This document shows positions 25,501-37,500 of a DNA stretch of 64,000 nucleotides, piece after piece. Numbering within the stretch: the stretch's first letter is position 1; every line of letters starts with the position of its first letter. Origin of the DNA: Diphasiastrum complanatum (taxonomy: Eukaryota > Streptophyta > Lycopodiopsida > Lycopodiales > Lycopodiaceae). The translations under genes and the position numbers were made by a program. Where the stretch lies: the NCBI GenBank assembly GCA_029204225.1, contig MU832109.1:1-64000 (forward strand). The letters are read 5' to 3'. Under the pieces are notes generated by a model. That model was given only the letters and a program-made list of their open reading frames with translations, was not told the DNA's origin and made no database searches.

Positions 25501-28500
25501 TAGAGCATTGATTGTGTAACTGAATAGAACCGTAGACATCATGGAGAAGTGGGCCCTACTATGCTAGTCCCAAACATGCATTCATTTTTAGCAAAGATGC
25601 CCTAGTTTGCAAGAACAACATATGCAAAGTTGTTCAAATGGCCTAAACATAGCACTTTCAGCCATATCTTCATCTCATCTATGATTACCACACATGACAT
25701 GCGAAGACACATTAAAAAGCTCTCAAGCTTCTCTTTCCAACAATCTATAAGTCACTCTAATACAATTTCAATTAATGGATTCTATTCTCCTAAATGACAT
25801 TCTTTTACATGCTTTATGGCACAAACCCTAATAGCATAAAGTGCCAACTAGGGCATCGGGTCTCTCAAACTCTAAAAACATCTGAATGATCAATCCCTTC
25901 GATAAATTTGATGTCCCATTGAGTAGACAATCCCGTCATTTATTCAAGTAGTCAATCCCTTCAACTACTCAACTATCCTACTGAATAGCCAATACAATTG
26001 TCTACTCTAGATAGTCAATACAATTGACTATCTAAAGCTATTAGAAAGATAAACAATTTATAGTCATCTATTTGTGTAGTCAGTACAATCGACTAATAAA
26101 GTAACCAACAAAAGTCCTTGGCAATGTGGCAAGGATTTTTGTGCATACACACCCTTATAATTTAGGGCATTGCCTTTGATGTCGACTTTTGCAAAAACTC
26201 CATTGACCAACTTGGACACATAATGTTGCCTTTTGCAAGGCAATGACAAAAAGTGTTGAAATACGAGATAATTGAATTGTATTAAATATTTGAAGAAATC
26301 CATAGGATACCAATAATATCTTCCTCCAAGCAGATTACTAGTTGTTTCAGCCATATTTGACTTGAGTTTAAGTAGCTCGCACAATAGGAATGCTGCTACT
26401 TCAACCAAAGGCATTGGTGGAGACTGATTTTACATTGCAAAACTACCTATAAGTAATTGAACTGTTGTTGCAACCTTCTTTAAAAGATGACCTAAAGGAT
26501 GCTAGTAAACTAATCGTCCTTTGCCACAAAACCCCCAAAGTTTCTTCTACTTCAACCTATCATTGGTTTTCTTCTCTAGGATGGAAGGAATCTCATCACT
26601 TCACAGAGTTTATTGCTCCATCTAGTAGTAGTAGCCTAAATATTCTTCTACATAGCCAATATATCTTCTTCAAGAGCAGGAAATCTCGTTCTCCTAACAT
26701 AAGACCCAATTCTCCCAAATAGTATCTTGCAAGTTGTCTTCTAAGCTCAACAATATCAACTCTCATTTAGTCAAGCAGTGAGTTTCTCTCTTTTTCCATT
26801 CTTGTGCAACAACCTCTGGCATTCTACATAGGGTGAAGGGGAATCACATGCAAATTATCTGTAATTGCAAGTAGGTACAAATTGCATGTGCTTGCATGTA
26901 GATTTAGAGAACAAAATAGAATCAATTAGCATTTCCCAGTTGCTTATGAAAGTGAATTGACACGAAGTTATGAGTTGAATCATGGATTTCGGCATTGGTG
27001 AAGCATAAATTGACAATATATGAAGCGATCTCACAATCTCCCATACAACATGGCAAATAGTATCACATAGAACAAATGGCTAAAGCTCTACACAAGCAAT
27101 AGAAAGGCAAGAGTCACCCCATGAAAATACCAAATCATAAGCTAAACAAATGAATGCGTCTAGGGACTATTGAAGCTTCTAGACAATTAGCATACGCTTA
27201 TCCACAAATAGGGTTATAAGAGAGAGAATAGTGTGCCCTTTCAATAGGACCCCTAGTCGAATATCAAATACTAATAGTTGGCCAGTCCTGAATATAAATG
27301 ATAGAAAAGGCTTTTAGGCATGTATACCTTAGTTGCCCGTTGCGAAACGGAACGCGTTCCGGAACGTGGCCTTGAAAAAAAAAAGTATTTTTTTTACAAA
27401 GGACTATCATGTATGGCTGATTTTGGTTCGTGCTTCTTGTTGTGCATACTTATCAATGTCACTGGCAAATCCCAAGGCATCTAAAGACAGGAACTCTCCA
27501 ACCTCAAAATCACGATTCACTGAATAGAAAACATCTTCTATTTTTGGATCTGAAAGTGGAGGTGCACTTGCTAAACCCTGGGGGCAATTAAGAGTGCCAT
27601 GTTGAGAACTGCCCTGAGAACTATTTAGTGGAGCAGGTGACACCAATGTCTTCACTTCAGTAACTGCGATTTCTGCTGGTAGTTTTGCCCCTAGTTGGAA
27701 ATAATCTGGTCTATCCACTTGAGCGGTTGGGGCAATAAGCTCAACGGAAGGATTCGAAGACTTTAAGTACTCAGAAAGCACTGGGTGAGAATGTTCACTT
27801 CAGAAGTAGCACGATCTTTTAGGAAGCGTCCAGTTAATTTTCTGATTTTTAGAAAGATCTATGCATGTAGGCGCACTTTCCCTGCTCGCTACCTTGCTCG
27901 CTATCTGTGAAACTCAGAAGTCGTGGGCCAGCAGGGTCGTATATCAAATTTTTTTTTAATTTACATTAACTCATTCCGACCCAGTACATTCCGGAACGTA
28001 CGGAATGGACGGAACGGAACGTTCCGACCCTTTTTGCTTGGAACGAGCTTCTAAGATGTATACGAATAAAAGGGTGCATGGCCAGAAATGGATATGAATG
28101 AATACAGGCTCCATAATCCATGCAGTCTATGGACCCAGTAGTCTATAACTCATCAAGGTAAGCAAAACTAGGTCAAATGCTTTTTCGCACCAATATATTT
28201 AGAATGCGTAGAATGTATCGAATAGAGACAATATATCCAGAAAAGTTATTTTCTGATACAAATTGGATGCCATAACCAAGACTTATGTAAGTTGTTAGCA
28301 GATCTGCTTATTAGACAAGATTCCGTATTGCAAACAAGAGAGCATATCCCAAAAAGCACATTAGCTACATAACTCACCATAAGCACAAACAGAAACATGC
28401 GACGACAATTTGTGGAGACCCTCATAAAAATTGCGCATTTCTTTCAATTTCTGCAATATTGCATACATTTAGTGCCATCAGTTAATGTCCAACTATATTA

Positions 28501-31500
28501 ACATGTTAATTGAAAAGATAATCGTCAAATACATTAAAGCCAAAACCTAACAATACTTTTTCCATGTTTCGTACCATTGGCTCAACAATTTGTTTTGTGG
28601 CAACAACCAATTTCTCCAAGTAATAACGATTAATAATTGTTCACATCATATTCAAGAGCACATAAAAAATGTACAGTTTTCTTATGGCAAAAATCAATAT
28701 GCATGTGCAGAAACATATGAGCCGAAGATAAGATAACATGCTCGCCATAAGTCTCTCAAGTAGTTTTGAGGTCTAAATTACAAAGGTCTCCAAGCCACAA
28801 AAACTTGAAGGAAGCCATGCTAGGCTACTAAAACCTATAGGCTATCAAGCCTATGTCAGCTTTTGAAACTTATAACGATCAAAACAAGCTTCCAAACTAA
28901 TAATCGAACTAAGATCAAAAGAAAATCTTCCTAAATCAACGTGAGCACAACACAAGAAGGATTGGCATCAAATAGCACAATCAAAGTTCCCCCTCATCCA
29001 AAGTACTTGTTCCTACTTAGCTACTACTAACTAGCTATTGGAGCATTGAAGATAGATAATAAAAGTCTATAATTTTGACATGTTATCAATTACCAAATGA
29101 GTAAATGATGTGAAATAAGCATAATAGTATATATGGCAAGTTTACCTTCAAATGCCAGTTTCTTGACAGCATCTCTTGGTCTAACAAAACATGTTCCTTC
29201 GACAAGGTCACACCTCTTCAATAGTGGGAAAAGGATCATACTCTTTAGTCAACAAACATGTCACTTGAAATGTAACTACACAATAACATGTCCCTATCAT
29301 GCCCCTCTAAGCCTCCAAAAAAGACCTTTGGGCCACAAATCTTGTTATACTGCATCTATAGCTACTTTGCCCTTGTTATAATTTCATTGCAAAAACTCTT
29401 TCTTCTCCATTCTTTGTCTAGCTTAACTACATTTGCTAGAACGCAAATCAATAGTAGAAATTTGAAGCAATCTAGCTCTAAATATAAGAAAAAATATGTG
29501 AACATGAATTTCCATTTTGCAAGATGCGAACGAAGCGACTTACAAAGGACTTGTTAATGTTGTGTGGAACTATGTAAACCTATGCACATGCTTAAACCCA
29601 AGATCATCGACTCAAAACAGAAAAAGTTGAATATAAATTCATTTAAAACATTTCAAAGGTGGAAAAAAGTGCTTATCAACCTTGACAACATAGGGTTTAT
29701 TCAATAGCCCTATAATCCATACCTTTGATGTTGGACTAATAAAATGTCAAAGCAAAATTTTACTGAGATGATATCCTTGAGGCCTAACAAGAAGTCATGT
29801 GCTCAGTTCACTTTGTCTTGACTAACTATTGATTTATATAGATTGTCGATGACATAAACGAGGGGATAGCAATAACAAAATTTATTTGTGCACAAAGTTA
29901 ATGGTCTCGTACTTTGTGCATGGAAATTAGTAATCAAATAGAATCAAAATTGATATTAGTGTGAGAACATAAACAATAGAATAATCTATGCTACACATAA
30001 TGGAATCAACCATCTATACTTTAAGGAAACTTGGGTATCCTCCATCTCTTAAAGAATGTAGGTTATGATGGTTAAAACGCGATTCTTACATTTGAGTCGT
30101 CCATCCAAATTAGGGTTTGGACTTACTTTGACCATTGACTTATCTTGACCATAAAATGAAGTATTGTTTGACCATAAGTGAAGTATTGCTAATTATGGTT
30201 TTGACTTACATTAAGCATCTTCACTTTCCCAGGCTGCCCCAATATGGAGGACGTTGCTTGTTCCTTCGTAGCCCGTATAGTATAAGGGCTCCTTCGTGGT
30301 TGGTCCCGCCTCAGAATTGAGCCAATCTGTCAGAATACTTTTAGCTTGTGGCGCCATCCGCATGAGTTCTCCGAGGGATATGTCCATGCGACTAGCTAGC
30401 AAACTTGCAAGCACTCCCGATTGTGGAACCTCATGCTCACCCATGTGAAATTGTTTTTCGTGATGGTGCAAACAGTCGTTTTGATCTGATTGCAATGGGA
30501 AGTCGACTGGTGTTACTGGTACTTCTGATGGTAGAGGCGCTATCGATTTTTGTCAGTTGAGAAAGAGAGACTACAAAGAGAAATAAGAAATGGAGCACGA
30601 AGCTAGGAAATATGACGTTACATGTATATCAAATGATTGCTATAACCAATGTCGCAACTTTTGAATCAAACCCGAGAAACTTTTGACGAGCATCCTACTC
30701 GATATGTATGCAGAAGACACACTAGCAAGCGACCTTGCAAATAAAAACACCATGCATTCAATTGAGAAAATAATAATGGTTTGTGGAGTGGCTCTCAAGT
30801 TGTAGAGTAATTTGCAATTTCAAATTCTTGATCTTGAAGCTATAAGCATACAAGTTGTTCCTTTTTACCGAATTATTCTACTTTGATGCTTTGCTAGAAG
30901 AAATTTCAAGTGTTTTTCACCCACCAATTGAACTAACAAAAAGTAGTCAGATTTTTTTCGTGTTCTTACAACTTTGAACTTTTTTGTTCTTACACTTGAG
31001 AACTTTTTGATGTTCTTAAGACTTGCTTTTTCATTTGAATTTTCCTTCTCTTTCTATTGCATTGCATTCTATGAAGTTCTTAAGAGCGGTATAGCTTGTA
31101 GTATTATTTCAAACTGACTTCTTTGAATCAAATAATCACTTTCAAGGCACATATTCTAAAGAAACCTAATCAAAAAGATAAATCAAGTGGGAATTAAAAG
31201 GGTTTACAGGATAAATCTAGCTATTGAAGCTTTTGATAAACATCTTGTACATCAAAAGTAAAAAAAGACACTATCACTTCAGCGTAATGATATGCACTAT
31301 GCACTAAAATTATAAATTTTTCAAAAATACCTAGAAAAGGTGGTTCTTTTTAGCCAAAATCTTTGAAAATAAGTCACAACTCTATGCTTTGGAGGTTTAA
31401 TTAGATACTATGCACTTTGTGTGTTAGAAATTGATGTTTATTTGCACCCCTAATGTTGGTTTGGCCATGCTTGCAAGCTAATTTAGGACCCATTGTTTTA

Positions 31501-34500
31501 TTTTTAGTGATTCCTAAAGTCAATTTAGTTGTTCATGCATGTAGGCAGGCGCACTAGTTATAGGATAGAACTTGGTTTTATTACCTAGTAGTTCATTATC
31601 GGTCTTTACCCAAAATAGGTAGCAATAATAGTAATCAGCTATTTGCCTTTAGCTTTAGTTGTATGCTTTTGGCTTTTCACAAGGAGCAAAGAAAGTATTT
31701 AAGAAGGCTAGCGCCCCACCACAAATCCATTCCATTATATGGAGCTTTGCTTATTCCTCTACAATTAGAGTTCTCTTAATATGTTATGCTGGTCTTGGTG
31801 TGTGTGATGTAGGAAATAGAAGCCTACGGATCCAGGATCTTAACTATTCAATCACACAAAGCATTCTCAAAAGAGAGAGAGAGATGGCTAGAAACCCTCT
31901 TGTAGAAACTCGTGGACAGCCAAGGAGAATAGTCAGTATTGCTTACAAAAGTGTCTTATACAAATGGGATGCACACATATATATAGTCCAAGATGACTAT
32001 CTAACTTCATGACTATTGGCTATCCAACTACTTGACTATTGGCTTTCCAACTACTTGACTATTGACTATCCAACTTTCTATACGTTACATAGAAAGAATA
32101 AGGTACCTCCAATATGTCAAGTTGGGATACTTAATGTCACAATTAGGCCTAGTGGACCCATGAGTCCCTACCAAGTTAATTTCATACTAACTTAGCTAAC
32201 TCTAAGTTTAGTAGGCCTAATATAATAAATGACCATGGTTACACAACTTTCGACCTTTTGGGTCAAAGTAACCTATGGTAATGTAAGCAATTCCATTTAC
32301 ATTCCAACACCCTCCTTAAATGGAAATGCATAACATAACATGAAGTAACTTCTCGAAAAAGAAAAATGCAACTTGTTGTCCGAACTTCATGTCGCCAAAT
32401 AAACTTCGCATCGAAGTAGTCGAAATCTCATCCCCAATCATGTCCAACATATAAAAGGAAAAGAATGCGTAATAATGAAGCATCAAGTCGAAGGGTGAGG
32501 ATTTGCATGCTCCATCCGAAGTAGGGAACCAACCTAAACTCGGCAATAAGTTGAAACATGGACTTGTAATCCATCATAGGCTCCCACATTATTCGAAAAT
32601 ACTTCTTATCATAAGGACAATAAAAAAGAGTACCAAACTCTTTTGACATCACATCCTCCCGAACCTTACCATCAATGACTTGCTCACATAGAATAGGCAA
32701 TGTACCAACATCATGATGAAGAGTAAGTGTAGAACCAAAAATATCAGCAAGAGGTACTGATTTTAAAGAGGCATGTGCCTTCCTTCCATAGTAAGACATT
32801 TCTTTGCTGTCCTGCAAAGTCTCCAATAGCCGACAAGGAACTGTTATGGGCTGTTCAACACTTTGCTGCCCAAAAGTGTTCCCAACATGGACCATGTTGT
32901 CCATAATCTTCCGCAGGCTGTTCCTGAAGCATAATGGACTGCTCATGATGTAAAATGGGCTGTATGTGACCAAAAGAAGATGACTGAACCTGCTGTCCAA
33001 CATCTTCATCATAAAAATTTAGCAAACTATCAAGAGATGCATCAACGATGGCGTCATCAAAGCTGTCCCTTGAAGAGGCATGGGATGACATAGAAAATTT
33101 CAAATAATGAAAAATTCTCTCCAAACAAATGCTCACTCTTAACACTTTGAACAAAAGTACTAATTGAGACTCCCTCCTCGATTAGTACAAAAAGGTTCCA
33201 AAGAGTGCTTGAATTTTTCAGCCTTTGCTAAAACATCAAATTGAAAAGGTTTCGCATGAAACTTTTCACTAATGCATCCATCATATGCATCAACTTGCGG
33301 TGACTTGAAAAAAGAAGATTGTTTCAACATCTGCTCAATGTATCGTTGTTGAGAGATGAAGATTCTAGCCCCATGTGGAAGATCAACAAGAACCCAAGTG
33401 TGGTTCTTCATGAGTGAGTTGTACTCCTCTTGCATCGCATCCTCCCAACATTTTACTCCTCTGGCCTGCTCATAAAAAACAAGTTCTACTGCACCATCCT
33501 CAATAGAAATAAGAGCAAAATCAGAAAAATCAGCAAATTCTTCTGATTTAGTAGAGGCACGAGTCTTCCCTTCATAGAAATGATCCACTTTGCTGTCCTG
33601 CAAAGTCTGCAACAACCATTTAGGGACTGGTTTGGGCTGTCCAACAGCCTTTCCTTCGTCAACACTTTGCTGTCCAAAGTGTTTCAAACTTGGACCTTGC
33701 TGTCCAATGTCTTCAATAGGCTGCTCTTCACCATAAATAGGTTCTTCTTGATGAACTATGGGCTGCAAAATTGAAAACGTAGTGGGCTCTCCACTAGAAG
33801 TTGATGGCAGTCCCTTATCTTCATGATTAGATGGCAAAACCAAATCTGGAAATATTTCAAGATATGCATCATGGGGGAAGTCCCCTTTCATGACATGAGT
33901 GGGCACAACATCACAGGAGGTCTTTTCATCAAAATGAACATCACGACTCACTATGATTTTATTAGTATCCCTATTGAACAACCTATAGCCTTTGCTTTCG
34001 CTACTATAGCCAACAAATATGCATTTAACTCCTTTATCATCAAGCTTGGTTCTTAGCTTATCGGGAATGAAAGCATAAGCCGTGCAACCAAAGATGCGTA
34101 AGTGAGAAACATTAGGCTTCTTACCATACCAAACTTCATAAGGAGCTAATACCTTCAAGGCTTTAGTAGGACACCGATTACTAATGTAAGCCGCCGTTAT
34201 AACCGCTTCAGCCCAAAACTTGTGAGGTAGGCCCTTTGCCTTGAGCATGTATCGAGCCATCTCCATAATAGTGCGATTCTTTCTTTCGGCAACACCATTT
34301 TGTTGAGGTGTGTAAGGGGTTGTCATTTGATCATGGATACCTTTGCTTTGAAGATAAGTACCGAACGTATTCTTTATATATTTCCCTCCTCGGTCGGTAC
34401 GTAAGATCTTTAAAGAGTGCCCAAACTAATTTTCTATCATTGCTAGAAAATCCTTAAAGCGTTGAAAACTTCAGATTTTGCCTTCATAGGATAAATCCAT

Positions 34501-37500
34501 GTAAATCTTGAAAGGCCATCATTAAAAGTAACAAAGTACTTACACCTTCCAATGGATTCAGTCCTCATTGGACCACATACATCACTATGAACCAAATCAA
34601 ATTCGCCGTCAACTCTAATAGTTCCATCAATTGGAAAAGCTTGCCTTTGAAATTTTCCAAGTATGCATCCTTCGCATACATGTCCTTCGGGATGCTCAAT
34701 ATTAGGAATGTCTTCAACCATATTGAACCTCTTCAACATCTTCAAGCTAGCAAAGTTGAGATGTCCAAACCTAGCATGCCATAATTCAGCCAACTCCAAA
34801 GAATGTGAACTTGATGCAACAAGACAAAAAGATGATGAAGCTCTTCGCTCATAGGTATCCATAAGGAACAATCCATCACGTAATGTTCCCGAAGCAATGA
34901 TCATAAGAGATCTCTTTGGGTCTTTGATAAGACATTTGTCTTCTTTGAATTCCATAACCAATCCTTGGTTCATAATTGCAGACACCGAAATGAGATTCTT
35001 TTTTATTTTTGAAACATAAAGTACATTACGAATGTATTTCTCCTCACCATTGGGTAAGATAATGGGGATCACTCCAATACTTTGATAGGATAAGAGGTGT
35101 TATCAACACCTTGAACTTTGCTTCCATCATGCACTTTCACAAGCTTTGTGAAGACCTCTTTGTGATAAGTCATATGACGTGTGGCACCGCTATCAATCAC
35201 CCAATCAATAGATGAAAAAACAGCAACTTGTAAAGCTGAAGATGGGCTGTTTTCTGCTGAAAAACCAACAAGATTTGAAGTGGCAGAAATCTCGTCTTGA
35301 GGAGAGAACAAAAGCATAATCATTATTGAAAAGATTATCCTCCTTTCCAAATTGTTGTTCCAAAGTAATGATTGTGGTACTTGTATCGTTACCTTTCTCT
35401 TTTTCCTTTGCAAGCCTCTTCTTACATTCTTTGATGTGATGCCCAAACTTCTTGCAATAGTGGCACTTACCCTTCTTCTTGGAGTCTTGATCTTGAGCTT
35501 CCTTAGATTTTTGATCATCTTTGGAAGTGTTGAAAGAAGGCTTCCCTTTCCACTTGCCTTTGCCTTTGTCTTTTGCAAAGAAAGCTTGATCTTCTTGTTC
35601 ACCAAAGTTGATCCTTGTTTGCTCTTCTTGAAGAAGTAAGCCAACAAGTTTGTCGAAGGAGATTTGCTGTCCCCTAAGAGAAATGCTCAATGATGACACA
35701 AATGGAAGGTAAGAATTAGGAAGAGAGCTGAGAGTAATAGATACAAATTGTGAGTTCTCAATCACCTCATCAATACTAAGAAGCTCCTCTCGAAGATCCT
35801 TGATCTTCGTCAAGTGGTTTGTAAGCAAATCACTTGCATCTTCAAGATAGAAAGTTGATTTCGAAGATATACCACTTTTGTCGCATTCTTTACTTGAAAC
35901 ATCTTTGCAAGAGTCTCCCAAGCACTTTTGGAAGTCTTGCATGATCTAATATGTGGAAGGATAGATCTCTTCATTGATAATGCAATGACGGAATGTGCTT
36001 GTGCATCTCGTCGATCCCACTTCTTTTGCTCATCGGAAGACACCTCCGTAGATGATGAAATAGTTGTTCTAGATGGTGTAATAGGTGCCAAGGTAGGTGG
36101 CCTCTCATCGTCACCATTAACTACTTCCCACAAACCTTTAGCAATTAGAAGGTTCTTTATCATGTAGCACCACAAGGAATAGTTTGTGCCATCCAGCCAA
36201 TAGACTCCGATTCTTTAGTCATAACAGAAAAATCAGCTTGTAGTAGATAGGAAATAGACTTTCCAAGACAAAATCTACTCAAAGGGCAGCAACCTCAAAG
36301 CTGAAATTATGAGCACGATAGATTGCAATACTCCACATGCAATTTGCTCAACAAGTAATGAAATAGGTGGCTGATTTTTACACAAAAAAACAGAATGCTT
36401 ACAAATAGGTAGACTTCAAATGAAGCCAAAACCAAAACCAGAAATTTGTGGCTGAAAAGAGTGCACACTATGTGCATATAGAGTTGATGGTAGCGCCCTA
36501 CTCCAAGCTCACCAACAGGGAAATTTCAGCAAGAAATGTGTCCAAAACACATGTATCTTCATTTAAGAAGTAAATCTGAAATTTTCAGCATCACATGCAA
36601 TTGGTTTGAGCATGGGCACCCTACTACTAGCTCTCAAATAGGTGAAGGTGCCCTGTAATTTCCTGCAAAAAAGCTATAAGAAGATGAACAGATTCTTCTC
36701 CTGCAAAAATCAGCAGCTTGATGATTTTCTGCAACCAAAAGGGGAAGAAGATAGCTTCCTATTGGGCGCCCTCCTGCAAGCGATATGATCACCTAAAGGC
36801 TCTGATACCATGTAGGAAATAGAAGCCTAAGGATCCAGGATCTTAACTATTCCATCACACAAAGCATTCTCAAAAGAAAGAGAGAGATGGCTAGAAACCC
36901 TCTTGTAGAAACTCGTGGACAGCCAAGGAGAATAGTCAGTATTGCTTACAAAAGTGTCTTATACAAATGGGATGCACACATATATATAGTCCAAGATGAC
37001 TATCTAACTTCATGACTATTGGCAATCCAACTACTTGACTATTGGCTTTCCAACTACTTGACTATTGACTATCCAACTTTCTATAAGTTACACATAGAAA
37101 GAATAAGGTACCTCCAATATGTCAAGTTGGGGTACTTAATGTCACAATTAGGCCTAGTGGACCCATGAGTCCCTACCAAGTTAATTTCATACTAACTTAG
37201 CTAACTCTAAGTTTAGTAGGCCTACATAAATGACCATGGTTACACAACTCTCGACCTTTTGGGTCAAAGTAACCTATGGTAATGTAAGCAATTCCATTTA
37301 CATTCCAACATGTGAGTGGTAACATAAGATCCAAAGAGAGAGGGAGAGATTGTTTGAAGATGTGCAAGCAGATTATTCAAGGAGCTGAAGCTGCACCATG
37401 TTGTTAGGAAGAGATTGTGAGTTGCTTTTGACATTGACATCTTCTGATGACTTCTCGAATCTCGAAGGAAGAGGCGTGTTGGTTTATTGAATCAGGATCG

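Larger units (their letters stand above)
24854..28377 (-). other. Intron 2 of the BAR-like gene
   Basis: A 3.5-kb intron. 25.2-26.1 kb has LTR-like sequence (CCTACATATATAGG and agtcaatacaattgact-type short repeats). 27.34-28.05 kb is a GC-rich-ended block described separately. Confidence 0.5.
31808..37310 (-). mobile_element. Ty1/copia element D, structurally complete but non-autonomous
   Basis: LTRs at 31808-32309 and 36811-37310 start TGTAGGAAAT and end CATTCCAACA on the plus strand. They differ by about seven substitutions and two small indels by eye. The flanking TGTGA (31803-31807 and 37311-37315) is a perfect 5-bp target duplication. The primer site is at 36798-36810 and the polypurine tract at 32310-32321. 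Inside, on the minus strand, are gag, knuckle, protease, integrase and the beginning of RT. The RT catalytic core and RNase H are deleted, so it would need proteins supplied in trans. Confidence 0.95.

Noticed and set aside
26064-26414. 116-codon minus-strand frame in intron 2
   Set aside because: No domain, no matching splice sites in the host-gene phase, AT-rich composition.
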